A stretch of DNA of 64,000 bases from Catenovulum sp. 2E275 (GCF_025515275.1 NZ_JAOPFU010000002.1:207418-271417), one strand, 5' to 3'. Counted from the stretch's first letter, positions 15,968 through 27,028 are shown. Made by a program: numbers and translations. Notes: generated by a model from the sequence alone, not told the origin.

Positions 15968-17194
15968 TTAACCTACCATTGAATTAAGTGCCATAATTGG
16001 CTGTAGAATTGAAATTACGATAAAAAATACCACGGCTGCCATAGACAAAACCATAGCCGGACCAATAATGCTTAAAGTAACATTCACCATGCCTTCAAAC
16101 TCTCTGTCTTGATTATCTGCCGCGCGTGATAACATGCTTTCCAGCTCACCACTTTTTTCACCACTGGCGATCATGTGTAGCATCATGGGTGGAAATAGTT
16201 TGGTTTGATCAAGTGCCGCCCGTAAACTTGTTCCTTCACGCACTCTTAATCTAGCTTCCTGAATGGCTTCTTTGATGTAGTCGTTACTTAATACATCACC
16301 TGCGATTTTCATGCTTTCAAGTAATGGTACGGCACTGGCTGTTAAAATACTTAAAGTACGGGCAAATCTAGCTGTATTTAAGCCGCGTGATACTTTACCG
16401 GCCAGCGGCATTTTAAGTAATAATTTATGGTACTGATATCTAGGCTTCTCTTTTTTCATTAAACGCTGAAAAACCACTGCACTACCCAGTACCAATAAAA
16501 TTAAAAATGGTCCGTATGCACTTAAAAAGTTACTCATCGCAATCATAAATTGAGTTGTGCCCGGTAGTTCTCCACCTAATCGGTCAAACTGAGCAACTAT
16601 TTTTGGTACAACTGAGGTTAATAAAAAATAAACCACAGAAAAAGCAACCACCATCAACATAACCGGATAAACCGAGGCTTGCTGAATTTTGGATTTAGTA
16701 ACCTGACGCTGCTCGGTATAATCAGCCAGCCTTTCAAGCACAGTATCTAAATGCCCAGATTTTTCACCGGCGGCAACCATAGAACAAAACAGGTTATCAA
16801 AAATATGGGGATATTCCGCCATGCTGTCTGCCAGCGTATAACCTTCGGTCACTTTTGAGCGAACCGCCATAATCATTCGCTCGATTCGTGGCACATCACA
16901 TTGCTGAGCAACCGCTAGTAAAGATTCTTCAATCGGTAAACCAGACGCAGATAAAGTAGATAACTGACGGGTAATTAATGCTAAATCAGCAGCCGATATT
17001 TTGCGCTCAAAACTAAATAACGGCTGTTTTTGACTTGCGGTGTTTTTTTCCTGCTGGGCTGCGGTTTGAACCTCTACCGGAATTAAACCTTTATCACGCA
17101 ATAAACCTCTTGCCGCTTTAGCTGTATCCGCTTCTATAATGCCTTTTTTATTGCGTCCTTTAGCATCTAACGCTTTGTATGCAAATGCAGCCAT
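15968..17194 (-). CDS. gspF: Type II secretion inner membrane protein GspF
   Basis: 408 residues, two homologous GspF domains (about 70-195 and 275-400) and three membrane segments. Landmarks are FAYKALDAKGRNKKGIIEADTAKAARGLLRDKGLIPVEV at the N-terminus and SGEKSGELESMLSRAAD near the C-terminus. It is the polytopic platform protein that contacts GspE and GspL. Confidence 0.96.
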   Translation of the reverse strand: MAAFAYKALDAKGRNKKGIIEADTAKAARGLLRDKGLIPVEVQTAAQQEKNTASQKQPLFSFERKISAADLALITRQLSTLSASGLPIEESLLAVAQQCDVPRIERMIMAVRSKVTEGYTLADSMAEYPHIFDNLFCSMVAAGEKSGHLDTVLERLADYTEQRQVTKSKIQQASVYPVMLMVVAFSVVYFLLTSVVPKIVAQFDRLGGELPGTTQFMIAMSNFLSAYGPFLILLVLGSAVVFQRLMKKEKPRYQYHKLLLKMPLAGKVSRGLNTARFARTLSILTASAVPLLESMKIAGDVLSNDYIKEAIQEARLRVREGTSLRAALDQTKLFPPMMLHMIASGEKSGELESMLSRAADNQDREFEGMVNVTLSIIGPAMVLSMAAVVFFIVISILQPIMALNSMVG

Positions 17195-17200
17195 TTTGGA

Positions 17201-18760
17201 TTAATCCTCTCGCGTAACCCGAACCACTTCTTCCAGCGAGGTAATACCGGCTAAAACTTTATCGCAACCATCCTGACGAATACTCGGCGTTGTCTGACGA
17301 ACCAGTTTTTCAATTGCCTGTTCGCCTCTGCCATTGTGGATCATCTCTCGCACTTCTTCGGTTACAACCAATAATTCGTGAATACCTGAACGGCCTTTAT
17401 AACCGCTCATATTACATTCAGCACAACCAACTGAGCGATAAATTAACTGCTGACTATTGTCGATTAACCCTAAAATCTCACGCTCACGGGCATCCGGCAA
17501 ATGCGCTTCTTTACAGCTTGGGCATAAAGTTCTGACTAATCGCTGCGCTAATACCCCCAATAAACTGGAAGATAATAAGAAAGGTTCAACCCCCATATCT
17601 TCTAAACGGGTAATCGCACCAGCTGCGGTATTTGTATGCAGAGTAGACATTACCAAGTGACCGGTTAAACTGGCTTGTACCGCAATATGTGCGGTTTCTA
17701 AATCACGGATTTCACCAACCATAACCACATCAGGATCCTGACGTAAAATCGCTCTTAAACCACGCGCAAATGTCATATCCACTTTGGTATTAACCTGAGT
17801 TTGACCAACACCTTCCAGCGCATATTCAATTGGATCTTCAACCGTTAAAATATTTCTGTCGGTTGAGTTAAGCTCAGTTAAACCAGCATAAAGCGTGGTT
17901 GATTTACCAGAACCAGTAGGACCGGTTACCAAAATAATCCCGTGCGGTTTATGAATTAACTCATTAAATAATTCACGGTTATTTGCTGTCATGCCTAAGT
18001 CTTTTAAGTTTAACTTAGCATTATTTTTATCCAGCAAACGCAGTACCGCTCGCTCACCGTGGCTCGATGGCATAGTACTAACCCGCACATCAACGGCTCG
18101 GCCTGCAATTTTTAATGAAATACGACCATCCTGCGGAACGCGCTTTTCAGCAATATCCAGCTTAGCCATAACTTTAATCCGTGAAATTAAAACCGACGCT
18201 AATTTACGGTTAGGTTTTAAAACTTCACGTAAAATACCATCTACCCTAAAACGGATTTTCAGGTCTTTTTCAAATGTCTCAACGTGAATATCCGACGCAC
18301 CTTCTTTAATCGCCTCACTTAACATGGCGTTAATTAATTTGATAATGGGCGCATCATCTTCGTTTTCTAATAAATCTTCGGTTTCAGGCAATTCATCAAT
18401 TAATGAAAACAAGTCGGCTTCGTTCCCAATATCTTCCATTAACTGGCGAGCTTCAGACGAGTCGCGCTGGTAAGCCACGGTCATTCTAAGCTCAAAAGCA
18501 TCATCCGTTACTTTTTCAACTGCAAACTCTTTACCTAAAAAACGGCGGACTTCGAGCAAAGTATCCAAACTAACTGAATTGCGGCAAATAGCCGTCCATT
18601 CATCATCTTCTTTTTCTAACAAAACGCCAAGTCGGTTAGCAAAACCAAATGGCAGTCGGGACTCACCAACTGCGATCATTTCTTCGTTTTCTGGTTCTGC
18701 CAGTTCTGCGGCTTCCGCCAGCAAGTTTTCGTTAGCTAAATCTTGAGTTGTTTGTGTCAT
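17201..18760 (-). CDS. gspE: Type II secretion ATPase GspE
   Basis: 519 residues. N-terminal GspL-binding domains (about 30-140), then the AAA ATPase: Walker [13 protein letters not shown], Asp box around [19 protein letters not shown], Walker [10 protein letters not shown] and the His box [23 protein letters not shown] tetracysteine zinc module (CPSC about 45 residues later CAEC) follows. It powers pseudopilus assembly at the cytoplasmic face. The start overlaps the gspD stop by one base. Confidence 0.97.
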   Translation of the reverse strand: MTQTTQDLANENLLAEAAELAEPENEEMIAVGESRLPFGFANRLGVLLEKEDDEWTAICRNSVSLDTLLEVRRFLGKEFAVEKVTDDAFELRMTVAYQRDSSEARQLMEDIGNEADLFSLIDELPETEDLLENEDDAPIIKLINAMLSEAIKEGASDIHVETFEKDLKIRFRVDGILREVLKPNRKLASVLISRIKVMAKLDIAEKRVPQDGRISLKIAGRAVDVRVSTMPSSHGERAVLRLLDKNNAKLNLKDLGMTANNRELFNELIHKPHGIILVTGPTGSGKSTTLYAGLTELNSTDRNILTVEDPIEYALEGVGQTQVNTKVDMTFARGLRAILRQDPDVVMVGEIRDLETAHIAVQASLTGHLVMSTLHTNTAAGAITRLEDMGVEPFLLSSSLLGVLAQRLVRTLCPSCKEAHLPDAREREILGLIDNSQQLIYRSVGCAECNMSGYKGRSGIHELLVVTEEVREMIHNGRGEQAIEKLVRQTTPSIRQDGCDKVLAGITSLEEVVRVTRED

Positions 18761-20943
18761 TACTCAGCCTCAGACTGCTCGCTGTTTTGTTCTGCTCTTT
18801 GCTTCTTATCAGCTTCTAAATACTGTTTAAGCGCACCTTTTTGAGTTAAATACTCTTCAAACGATGGCGGCAGTTCTAACTTATTATCCCAGTGTGGTAA
18901 TACCGGAATATCTTCGCTGTAAGATAAGAAATTACCGTTAGCACGGCGCTCTAACTGCTGCGCACGAATATAATTATATTTTTTATGGCTGATAGTATTT
19001 TGAGTAATATCGTCGGTGACAATAGTCGGTTTAATAAATACCATCAAGTTACGCTTACGTTTGGTATTACTGGTTGATTTAAATAAGTTACCAATAATTG
19101 GAATATCACCTAACAATGGTACTTTAGAGACACTTTCTTGCACGTCTTCATCAATTAAACCACCTAGTACAATAGTCGCGCCATTCTCAGCCATAACCGT
19201 GGTTTTAATTTCACGTTTATTAAAGCTGACATCGATACCAGTTGCGCCGGCAACGCTAGATACTTCCTGTTCAATTTCTAATTTAACTGCGGAGCCTTCG
19301 TTTACCTGAGGTGTTACTTTTAATTTAATCCCCACCTCTTTACGATCTACCGTCTGGAAAGGGTTAGCATTATTACTTGAAGCGGTTGAGCCTGTAATAG
19401 TTGGAACTTCCTGACCAACTAAAATAGAGGCTTCTTGGTTATCTAAAGTTGTAATATTTGGAGTTGCCAGAATATTTGAATTTGTAGAGGTGGTTACCGC
19501 TTGTAATACTGCACCCCAACCATTTTTAACAATACCGACTAAAGTACCGTTTACCCCACCTAATAAACTAGCCAGAGTTGAGAAATCGCCCTGAATTTCT
19601 TCACCTTCAACAATGCTGGCGATTACTCGGTTACCATCTTCATCGTAAACTGGTTGACCAGCCGCATCAGTTCGGTAAGTAATATCATCTTCACCATAAC
19701 GGGTTCTAGCCTGCTCTGCACCAACAGCTAAAGAGCCTATTGGCGTTGAGTTAGTAAACTGGACCATACCACCATCTTCACTAATCCATTGCACGCCTAA
19801 ATTAAATCCATCACCATCAAATACTTCCACAATAATTGCTTCAACCTGGATTTGCGCACGGCGAATATCAAGCTGGCGAATCACATCTTCAAGCGAGCGC
19901 ATTACATCTGGTTCAGCTGTAATTACTAAGGCATTGCTATCCTGGTGCGCTTCAATGCTAATATCACGGTTAGATTTAGCTGAGGTCGTTTTTGCTCCAC
20001 CAGATTTATCATCAAGAATACTGGTGCTTACCCCTTGTAAAACTTTAACTAAATCTTCTGCTTTTGCGTATTTAAGATAATACACTTTGGTATTACCGCT
20101 TGATTCAAGCTCGCTGTCTAAACGCTCAATCATTTTAATGGTACGAGCACGCGCTTTACCTTCACCGCTGACAATAACGCTGTTTGTTCTGTCATCCGCA
20201 ACAACTTTTGGGATCAAGTTATCTGGCGTTCTGTCTTTAGCCGCATTTTTATTCAAGGTTTCAATAATTCGAACAATTTCAGTGGCCGAAGCAAATCTAA
20301 GTTTTACAATTTCAACGTCCTGATCACCAGCCTGATCGACCCGCTTAATAATTTCAGTTAAGCGGTTAACCACAGAGGCGCGGCCCGTTAGCATAATAAC
20401 GTTAGACGGATCATAGTGAACTACGTTACCGCCACCTGCCTGATCGTTTAGTTGGCGTAATAATGGCGATAATTCTTTTACCGATACGTTATATACCTGA
20501 ACAACACGGGTAACCATTTCATCGCCATCGCCCTTTTCCTGATTTTCTACAACCGGAATAGAAGATGTTTTTGCATCTTTGTCACGGATAACTTTTAACA
20601 CCCCGTTAGACATTTCAACAACCGCGTAGTCGTATACTTCCAATACGTTTAAAAAGAACTGATAGTATTGCTCTTCAGTTAACAGATCATAACTACGGAC
20701 ATTAATTTTACCGCGGACATTTGGATCAACAATGATGGTTTTTTTAAGGTTTTTACCAACAATATTGATAAATTCGTTAATGTCTGTGCCTTTGAAATTT
20801 GGAGAATATTCTGCGGCGAATGAAGTCGGAGTAGAAAAAGTAATAAATGCCGACAAAGCTAATGCAGAAAATTGCTTAACTACTGCGGGGCGCTGTTTAG
20901 TGCTCATCATGCCCTGATGCTCCGTATTTTTAATTTTATTCAT
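18760..20943 (-). CDS. gspD: Type II secretion secretin GspD
   Basis: 727 residues: a signal-peptide-like segment ending near [11 protein letters not shown]0-N3 domains (about 45-330; N1/N2 repeats such as [22 protein letters not shown]), and the secretin core with [34 protein letters not shown]. An extended loop in the N3/secretin boundary (about 395-455, acidic, [14 protein letters not shown]) is seen. The start may be a later Met (MSTKQRPAV) since the N-terminus carries 12 extra residues. It forms the outer membrane pore; no gspS pilotin is nearby. Confidence 0.96.
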   Translation of the reverse strand: MNKIKNTEHQGMMSTKQRPAVVKQFSALALSAFITFSTPTSFAAEYSPNFKGTDINEFINIVGKNLKKTIIVDPNVRGKINVRSYDLLTEEQYYQFFLNVLEVYDYAVVEMSNGVLKVIRDKDAKTSSIPVVENQEKGDGDEMVTRVVQVYNVSVKELSPLLRQLNDQAGGGNVVHYDPSNVIMLTGRASVVNRLTEIIKRVDQAGDQDVEIVKLRFASATEIVRIIETLNKNAAKDRTPDNLIPKVVADDRTNSVIVSGEGKARARTIKMIERLDSELESSGNTKVYYLKYAKAEDLVKVLQGVSTSILDDKSGGAKTTSAKSNRDISIEAHQDSNALVITAEPDVMRSLEDVIRQLDIRRAQIQVEAIIVEVFDGDGFNLGVQWISEDGGMVQFTNSTPIGSLAVGAEQARTRYGEDDITYRTDAAGQPVYDEDGNRVIASIVEGEEIQGDFSTLASLLGGVNGTLVGIVKNGWGAVLQAVTTSTNSNILATPNITTLDNQEASILVGQEVPTITGSTASSNNANPFQTVDRKEVGIKLKVTPQVNEGSAVKLEIEQEVSSVAGATGIDVSFNKREIKTTVMAENGATIVLGGLIDEDVQESVSKVPLLGDIPIIGNLFKSTSNTKRKRNLMVFIKPTIVTDDITQNTISHKKYNYIRAQQLERRANGNFLSYSEDIPVLPHWDNKLELPPSFEEYLTQKGALKQYLEADKKQRAEQNSEQSEAE

Positions 20944-21891
20944 TTAATAAAGCGAAATATAAATTTGTTTAACACTGCCGTTGCGTTCAACAATGAGAGA
21001 AGCTTCTTGAGCCTCTTTTAACTGATTCATTGCCTGCATAGCTTGAGATAAATTGGTTAAGTCATAACCATTGATTTCGGTTGCAATATCGCCGGCTTCT
21101 AAACCAACAGCTGCAAATAATTTAGGATCTTTACCCGGAAACAAGCGGTAGCCAACCAACTCACCATCACGCTTAACCGGAGATGCTTTTAAATAATCAA
21201 CCAGTTTACCCGGATCGGATAAGGCTTCTTCTCTAATTTGCTCAATAACCTCTTTGCCTTCTTCGGTTAATTCAGCATTTTCAGTTGTCTCTGGTTCAAC
21301 TTTAGCTGCAGGCGCAATAGGCTCTGAAACGGCAATTGCGCTATAATCTTGTCCTTCCAGCATTAAAGTTTCACGACGGCCTGTTTGTTCTAAAATAATT
21401 CTGTCAGCGTAAATTTCTTTAATAACCGCTCTGGTACCATCAATTTTTTCATCTATGCCGTATACGTCTTGCGAACCGCTTTTTTCAATAATTGCTGCAG
21501 CTAATAGTTTGTCACTACTTGGCACTACGCCAGTTAATTTTAAGTTTAATGTTGTTTCCGGTGCATCTTCAGGTTGAGTTTCAACTACAACCGGCTCAGC
21601 ATTAAAATCACCAAATAAATTTAAGCCCGTAATTTTACTGGTATCTGCCGCAACTACCGAACTATTAACAGTATTAGTCGCATTGCTTTGTAATATGTTT
21701 AAGTCAGGTTTTGGAAAAAGCTGCCAGGTAATTTGAGCTAACAACCAAGCAATATAAGCTAATAGCAATAAGATAATTGCCGAGCTTATTTTATCCTGTG
21801 GCAGTTTTTTTAATTTATCTAAACTTTGGAGAAGATTGTCTTGCAAAATAAGTAACCAAAATAAAAATTTGTTAGTGTAATTTTTAACCAC
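20944..21891 (-). CDS. gspC: Type II secretion protein GspC
   Basis: 315 residues: cytoplasmic N-terminus, membrane helix at about 38-58 (ISSAIILLLLAYIAWLLAQ), homology region at about 95-185 (ITGLNLFGDFNAEP, LTGVVPSSDKLLAAAIIEK) and a C-terminal PDZ domain (GYRLFPGKDPKLFAAVGLEAGDIATEINGYDL). It connects the inner platform to the GspD secretin and gives substrate specificity. It is first of twelve genes, with the promoter presumably in the 245-base gap to hslR. Confidence 0.94.
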   Translation of the reverse strand: MVKNYTNKFLFWLLILQDNLLQSLDKLKKLPQDKISSAIILLLLAYIAWLLAQITWQLFPKPDLNILQSNATNTVNSSVVAADTSKITGLNLFGDFNAEPVVVETQPEDAPETTLNLKLTGVVPSSDKLLAAAIIEKSGSQDVYGIDEKIDGTRAVIKEIYADRIILEQTGRRETLMLEGQDYSAIAVSEPIAPAAKVEPETTENAELTEEGKEVIEQIREEALSDPGKLVDYLKASPVKRDGELVGYRLFPGKDPKLFAAVGLEAGDIATEINGYDLTNLSQAMQAMNQLKEAQEASLIVERNGSVKQIYISLY

Positions 21892-22136
21892 GCAAGGTTA
21901 AACTTTTATATTATCGCAACAGAATGTTACGTTTTTTGTAATATTGCAACAGCAATTAATAATATTTTATTCCATTACCTATTCCATCTTCAAACTATCC
22001 ATTTGTTTTATAAGTGTAAATTTTTATTAAATAGGAAATTTAGTATATCGTATTTAGTTATTATACAATAGCGTCTGTTTCATCCAACCGCTTGAGCTAA
22101 GATAAAGCTTATTTTTGTAACGAATCTTTGGGTAAC

Positions 22137-22550
22137 ATGACAAAAAAAAGTTCAACCGAAACTCAGTTAAATGTCCGTCTGGATAAATGGCTGTGGGCAG
22201 CCAGATTTTATAAAACCCGTGCACTGGCTCGCGCTATGATCGAAAACGGTAAAGTAAAATATAATCAGCAAAGATGCAAACCAAGCCGTACTGTTGAAGT
22301 AGGTGCTTACTTAACGATTAGCCAAGGGTTTGATGATAAAGAAATTGAAGTGCTTGAATTATCTGATCAACGCCGCAGCGCACCACAAGCTCAATTGCTA
22401 TACGCTGAAACTGACGAGAGTTTAAAAAAGCGTACAGAACAAGCTCAGCTTCGAAAAATACAACATTCGCTTAATCCGCATCCGGAGACTAAACCGGATA
22501 AAAAACAGCGACGCCAATTAATCCAAGTGAAACAGAAGAATCATTCATGA
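22137..22550 (+). CDS. hslR: Ribosome-associated heat shock protein Hsp15
   Basis: 137 residues from the ATG at 22137; an upstream in-frame TTG has no advantage. The N-terminal S4 RNA-binding domain reads [27 protein letters not shown], and the C-terminus is basic and Q/K-rich. Hsp15 binds 50S subunits that carry stalled nascent chains. Its stop overlaps the start of hslO by four bases, the common arrangement in gammaproteobacteria. Confidence 0.94.
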   Translation: MTKKSSTETQLNVRLDKWLWAARFYKTRALARAMIENGKVKYNQQRCKPSRTVEVGAYLTISQGFDDKEIEVLELSDQRRSAPQAQLLYAETDESLKKRTEQAQLRKIQHSLNPHPETKPDKKQRRQLIQVKQKNHS

Positions 22551-23431
22551 TAAATACAGCAGATCAACTTAACCGTTATGTGTTTGAAAATACGCATGTT
22601 CGTGGTGAATTAGTCCAACTAAACCAAAGCTATCAAGCGATGTTGGAAAACCATAACTATCCACCCGCTATTGCCAAAGTGATCGGCGAATTATTTGCCG
22701 CAACTAGCTTATTAACTGCCACCTTAAAATTTGAAGGGGATATTGCGGTACAAATTCAGGGCAACGGTCCGGTTTCTTATATCTCAATAAATGGCAGCCA
22801 TGATCAACAACTACGAGGCGTAGCTCGGTTTCAGGCAGAACCAGAATCAAACCGTTTATCTGATTTATTTGGCGACAAAGGATTTATGGTGATCACGATT
22901 AGCCCAACTAAAGGTGAGCGTTATCAGGGCATAGTTGCGCTTGAAAAAGAAACAATTGCTGGCTGTTTAGAAAACTATTTTGCCCAGTCAGAGCAGCTCC
23001 CAACCCATATTTGGTTATTTGCCGATGAAACTCAGCAACAGGCAGCCGGTATTATGTTACAAACCTTACCGGGTAATTCTGAATCGAAAAAAACCAAAGC
23101 CGAGATTGAAAGCGATTTAGAACATTTAGCTCAACTGACCGCGACTATTAGTCAAGATGAATTATTTAGTTTAGATGCTCAGGATGCGTTATACCGTTTA
23201 TACCATCAGGAAACAGTAAAACTATTTGAACCAACATCTGTTAAGTTCAATTGTGGCTGTTCAAAAGAGCGTAGCTTAAAAGCATTGACCACCATTGCGC
23301 CTAGTGAATTAAAAGAGATTTTGGAAGAACAAGGTAAAATTGAAATGAAATGCGAATATTGTCTGACTAACTATGAGTTTGTTGAATCTGACTTATTGCA
23401 TTTGATCAATGCGCCCCAAAACGAGCAGTAA
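22547..23431 (+). CDS. hslO: Redox-regulated chaperone Hsp33
   Basis: 294 residues. The N-terminal chaperone domain runs to about 230. The C-terminal redox switch has the four zinc-binding cysteines as CGC ([10 protein letters not shown]) and CEYC ([12 protein letters not shown]). Oxidation releases zinc and activates holdase function. It is translationally coupled to hslR. Confidence 0.96.
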   Translation: MINTADQLNRYVFENTHVRGELVQLNQSYQAMLENHNYPPAIAKVIGELFAATSLLTATLKFEGDIAVQIQGNGPVSYISINGSHDQQLRGVARFQAEPESNRLSDLFGDKGFMVITISPTKGERYQGIVALEKETIAGCLENYFAQSEQLPTHIWLFADETQQQAAGIMLQTLPGNSESKKTKAEIESDLEHLAQLTATISQDELFSLDAQDALYRLYHQETVKLFEPTSVKFNCGCSKERSLKALTTIAPSELKEILEEQGKIEMKCEYCLTNYEFVESDLLHLINAPQNEQ

Positions 23432-23490
23432 ATAGCTCGGTTTTAGTATTGAATTTTTGCATTATTTTGCGATTATAGGATTACAAAGCC

Positions 23491-23525
23491 GATACTAAAT
23501 GCTCGCGTAGCGAGCATTTAGTATC
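23491..23525. terminator. 35-nt perfect hairpin after hslO
   Basis: A 16-bp perfect stem (GATACTAAATGCTCGC and its complement) with a 3-base GTA loop. It lies 60 bases after the hslO stop and 12 bases past the end of the convergent gene. There is no clear T-run, so it may be a terminator or a repeat-type hairpin. Confidence 0.5.
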
Positions 23526-23536
23526 CAACAGTTAGA

Positions 23537-24079
23537 TTATAATAGCGCGGTAACCCCGTGTAATTTCAACAGTTCGTATGATGAACAATTTGGCCAAAAG
23601 TATGATTTAAAATACACCACATCAGGAGCTGCTTTTAAAAACAAGTTTCGTTTAAAAATTAGCAAATAAATCATATTTGGAATTATTACAAATGAAATAA
23701 TGTTTGAAATCCCAAAAGCGTAAATAGTAACAACCCCCATAAAACTGAGAAAAACTAAATACGTGTAAAGATGCACTTTTGATTGAGTTAGATAAGTTAG
23801 GTATATCATTAATAAAATTTCAATTAAAAGTAAAAAATTTTCAAGGGATAATCCTCTTGACTCATTTATTTGAGCTTTAATATTCTCTACATTCTGTCTG
23901 TGAATCTCCTTAGCTTTTTCCAAACTTCTGTTTATTTCTGATTTTGTCATTTCGTATGGGCCGGGAGGTGGCGGGTCAACAAGTGTTCGGTTTACGTATT
24001 CAAATTGACCCAAAATCGCAGCTCTAACAATAACAACGATTACTAACAAAACTAAAGCATATTGAAATTTTATATTCAT
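23537..24079 (-). CDS. Hypothetical four-helix membrane protein
   Basis: 180 residues, not recognised. One hydrophobic segment at about 6-22, a proline run PPPPGPY at about 37-43, a charged helical stretch (about 45-75, EKAKEIHRQNVENIKAQ), and three closely spaced hydrophobic segments at about 80-97, 104-122 and 125-145. The tail contains FWPNCSSYELLKLHG. Base composition is more AT-rich than in its neighbours by eye, which may mean recent arrival or simply low expression. No partner gene points to a function. Confidence 0.55.
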   Translation of the reverse strand: MNIKFQYALVLLVIVVIVRAAILGQFEYVNRTLVDPPPPGPYEMTKSEINRSLEKAKEIHRQNVENIKAQINESRGLSLENFLLLIEILLMIYLTYLTQSKVHLYTYLVFLSFMGVVTIYAFGISNIISFVIIPNMIYLLIFKRNLFLKAAPDVVYFKSYFWPNCSSYELLKLHGVTALL

Positions 24080-24136
24080 ATCTATTAAAAATGGCTGGTT
24101 GGCAAAAGGACAACCAGATCAAAGAGGTCAGTTAAT

Positions 24137-24162
24137 GGAAAAGCAGCTTTAACTGCTTTTCC
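24137..24162. terminator. Hairpin downstream of the DUF2789 gene
   Basis: GGAAAAGCAG and CTGCTTTTCC pair around CTTTAA, 30 bases after the DUF2789 stop codon on the minus strand. It is the likely end of the ectoine-to-DUF2789 minus-strand gene series. Confidence 0.6.
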
Positions 24163-24191
24163 GGCAGGTGTTGTAACTTGCTATACCCGTG

Positions 24192-24422
24192 CTACCTTAA
24201 TTGCGCATCTAAATGATCAACCACTTCTGCCCAATCTGAGTCTGCGGCAATCGCTTCAGTTAAAAAGGCTCGCTGGCTGTTATTCCAGCAATCTGCTTTA
24301 TTTAACGCAACATTTGCTGGGAGCGGCTTATGCTGATTGATAAATGCTTCAATCGCCTCGTCATTATCCGGTAAACCTAACTGTAAAAATAAGTTATTCA
24401 TTGTATGAAATTCAGTTTCCAT
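24192..24422 (-). CDS. DUF2789 family protein
   Basis: 76 residues with the family pattern NLFLQLGLPDNDEAIEAFINQHKPLP, then WNNSQRAFLTEAIAADSDWAEVVDHLDAQL. It is a small soluble helical protein of unknown function, common in gammaproteobacteria. The length is typical. It lies 26 bases after the small membrane protein gene. Confidence 0.88.
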   Translation of the reverse strand: METEFHTMNNLFLQLGLPDNDEAIEAFINQHKPLPANVALNKADCWNNSQRAFLTEAIAADSDWAEVVDHLDAQLR

Positions 24423-24448
24423 CTTAATCTCCGGTTAATAAATACTTG

Positions 24449-24649
24449 TTATTCAATATTAGATGAAGCGCCACGACTGGCTTTTTTAATCTGATTTACA
24501 ATATAAATAATGGCTAAATATAATAAACCAGAAAAAGGTATCGCTAACCAGTCTACTTGTTCAGCTTTAATAAATAAAAGCTGAAAAACCAAAACTGTGA
24601 ACATAATTGCAAATGCAATTTTAAGGCTCCGCCGCCAGCTAATCTCCAT
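24449..24649 (-). CDS. Small two-helix membrane protein
   Basis: 66 residues from the ATG at 24649, preceded by AGGTGA; an in-frame GTG at 24670 is a poorer start. MEISWRRSLKIAFAIMFTVLVFQLLFI forms the first helix, LAIPFSGLLYLAIIYIVNQI the second, and the tail is basic (KKASRG). No recognised family. Its place between the TPR gene and the DUF2789 gene suggests co-transcription, but nothing indicates a function. Confidence 0.6.
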   Translation of the reverse strand: MEISWRRSLKIAFAIMFTVLVFQLLFIKAEQVDWLAIPFSGLLYLAIIYIVNQIKKASRGASSNIE

Positions 24650-24703
24650 GTTATCACCTGATAAACTCACTTTTTAATTAGGCTTTAAAGCCTAGTTGCT
24701 CAA

Positions 24704-25609
24704 TTAAGAAACAGCAACTTTGTTTAATAAAGCCTGAAATGCTTCTATCTCATATAAACTTTCGAACATAGTTTCATTAGATAGTTCAGTCATTAATGCA
24801 GGTGATTTTTCAAGTGCGATATTAATGTCTGCCAAAGCCGCTTCGGTTTGCCCTAAAGCAGCCTCAGCACAAGCTCTTTGCCAATAGGCAAGTGCATAAT
24901 TAATATCTAATTCGATTGCTTTGGTTGATAAACTAAGCGCCCATTCACATTCGCCCAGTTCAATAACTGCGTCTGCTTTGTAAGTAATGGCTTCAACATC
25001 ATCTTTATTCAGCGCTAAAATTTCATCATAAATTTTAACTCTTTGCTGCGGGTTAGTCTCAAGCCCTGCCCGCATCCATAATGCATGAAGCTGGTTAGAC
25101 AGGGAGATTTCTTCCTGAGCTAATAAAATTTGTTCTGAGCGCCGTTTAAGCTTTTCTTCAACATCTTTAAGCCTATGTTCATATTCCTGACTGACTTTGC
25201 TGACTTTTTGGCTAACGTGCTCTTCGATTTGGGTTTGAATATCTCTTAATGAGCGCCAGCCCATTAAAACCAATACCGAGGCCGCTGCGGTAATAATAAA
25301 AAATACATTATTAACCGTATCTGAGGTATATCTTAATGCGCGATCTGATGATTCAAGTTTGCTATTGGCGATTTTATCTATCATTTCGGAGCGCATTAAA
25401 AGCTGCTCTTGGCGCAAGCTCTTAATTTCGTCTAATACATAACGTTCTATAAAGGGCGTATAAAGCGGCTCTTTTAATGTTTCCACTTTTTGCTCCGCCT
25501 GTTGCATTTGTGGATCTGTACTGTTTTGTGTTGCTGGTTCATTTTGCGCAGCGATAGCACTTTGGCAGGCTAAACCTAACCATAAAATAATTGGCAAGAA
25601 TTTTTTCAT
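24704..25609 (-). CDS. Membrane-anchored coiled-coil TPR protein
   Basis: 301 residues: signal peptide 1-20 (cleavage near AIAAQ), a membrane segment at about 99-118 (VNNVFFIITAAASVLVLMGW), a coiled coil at about 122-170 (rich in E/K/Q heptads) and C-terminal TPR helices at about 190-270 (ALSLSTKAIELDINYALAYWQRA, ALADINIALEKSP). Role unknown. It starts 12 bases after the symporter stop, so it may be a partner or assembly factor of that transporter or part of the ectoine-linked transcript. Confidence 0.75.
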   Translation of the reverse strand: MKKFLPIILWLGLACQSAIAAQNEPATQNSTDPQMQQAEQKVETLKEPLYTPFIERYVLDEIKSLRQEQLLMRSEMIDKIANSKLESSDRALRYTSDTVNNVFFIITAAASVLVLMGWRSLRDIQTQIEEHVSQKVSKVSQEYEHRLKDVEEKLKRRSEQILLAQEEISLSNQLHALWMRAGLETNPQQRVKIYDEILALNKDDVEAITYKADAVIELGECEWALSLSTKAIELDINYALAYWQRACAEAALGQTEAALADINIALEKSPALMTELSNETMFESLYEIEAFQALLNKVAVS

Positions 25610-25621
25610 TCAATTGTCCAC

Positions 25622-27028
25622 TTATTGTGTTACTTCAGGTTTCTTGGATTGATTAAGCATAGCAAAACATATAACGCCTAATAAAATTCCGATAACCCCT
25701 TCATAAACACTGTTATGTAATCCAAAGTAGCGCCAAACAATACTACTGCCTACACTCAGAATAACCACAAAGATAGCGCCCCATTCGCTGATTCGCCAGC
25801 CGCGGATAAAGCCAATTAATAAAGGTGCAATTGCGCAGCCCATTGCCGACCACGAAAACACCACTAAACTAAATACGCTTTGCTGCGCATACAAAGCGAT
25901 TAATAAAGTGACAAGGGTAATCACTAAAGTGGCTGTTTTTATGATTTTGGTATTTAATATTTTTTGTTTAAATGCATCCTGCGTAAACGCAGCAGAACAA
26001 CTTAAAATTAATGAATCTGCGGTTGATAAAGTTGCAGCAAAAATACCGGCTAATATTAACCCAACTAACCAGCCCGGCAACAATTCAACTGAAATCAGCG
26101 GCAAAGCCAGTTCTGCATCAAAAGTGGCTGAATTATCTAAAATTAACCGGCTTAACATGCCAACAGCCGTCGCCATTAAATAAAAAATAGTAAACCAAAC
26201 ATAATACCAAATCCGCACTGTCGACATTTTTTGCTCGCCGCTCAGCGCAATAAATCTAACCATGACATGAGGTTGACCAACCACAGAAAAACCAGCAAAA
26301 AACCAGCCAACAGTAAAAGCAATCACCCCAGCCCAACCGGGAATTAATAGCCCCTCTGGTTGCATATTCATAAAATTAGGGACTTGCTGAAGCTGTTGCC
26401 AAACGGCGCTAACCCCGCCCTGACTATTGGTTGCTGTGACCAATAAGATGCCCATCGCAATGACCATCACAAAAGATTGTGCGGCATCGGTCCAAATAGA
26501 AGCACGTATTCCACCGGCAAAACAGTAAGCCGCCACCAAAATAGCAACCAGCACAACCCCTAACCAAATAGGCCAGTCTAATAAAACGTGTAAGGCTTTA
26601 CTGCCCGCCAAAAATTGTGCTGCGGCATAAGACATCATTAAAATTAATGCGGCCCATGCTAACAATCGCCTTAAAACAGGATGTGTTTTACCTTGCCACA
26701 GGCTCACCAGTGACATAACAGAAACCGCATTATGCTTTTTAGCTTGCGACTGAACATGGCGGTGAATATAAAATGATGCAACAATATCCCCCACAATCCA
26801 GCCAAACATTAACCAAATAGCGGCAAAACCAGAATGATAGGTATAGCCAATCACCCCAATAAACATATAACCACTGTTATTGGTTGCCACAGCTGACAAA
26901 CCGGTTAACCAGGCAGAAACGCTGCGTCCGGCTAGGTAATAATCATCTTTACTTTTTTGAGCAAATTTTGCTGCACTTAACCCAACTAACGCAAAGCAGC
27001 TCATAAACAGAATAAAGCTGATTAGCAT
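25622..27028 (-). CDS. Sodium:solute symporter (PutP-like, SSS family)
   Basis: 468 residues, about 13 membrane helices. The family pattern is clear: YYLAGRSVSAWLTGLSAVATNNSGYMFIGVIGYTY near helix 2 and FAATLSTADSLILSCSAAFTQD near helix 8 (sodium-site serine region). The closest resemblance is to PutP proline carriers; the substrate could be proline or another compatible solute. It overlaps the methyltransferase gene by 7 bases and continues the ectABC-ask series, which makes osmolyte uptake a reasonable inference. Confidence 0.85.
   Translation of the reverse strand: MLISFILFMSCFALVGLSAAKFAQKSKDDYYLAGRSVSAWLTGLSAVATNNSGYMFIGVIGYTYHSGFAAIWLMFGWIVGDIVASFYIHRHVQSQAKKHNAVSVMSLVSLWQGKTHPVLRRLLAWAALILMMSYAAAQFLAGSKALHVLLDWPIWLGVVLVAILVAAYCFAGGIRASIWTDAAQSFVMVIAMGILLVTATNSQGGVSAVWQQLQQVPNFMNMQPEGLLIPGWAGVIAFTVGWFFAGFSVVGQPHVMVRFIALSGEQKMSTVRIWYYVWFTIFYLMATAVGMLSRLILDNSATFDAELALPLISVELLPGWLVGLILAGIFAATLSTADSLILSCSAAFTQDAFKQKILNTKIIKTATLVITLVTLLIALYAQQSVFSLVVFSWSAMGCAIAPLLIGFIRGWRISEWGAIFVVILSVGSSIVWRYFGLHNSVYEGVIGILLGVICFAMLNQSKKPEVTQ

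Noticed and set aside
22060..22136. A sigma-32 heat shock promoter before hslR
   Set aside because: A CTTGAG is present at about 22091, but no CCCCAT-like -10 follows at the right distance.
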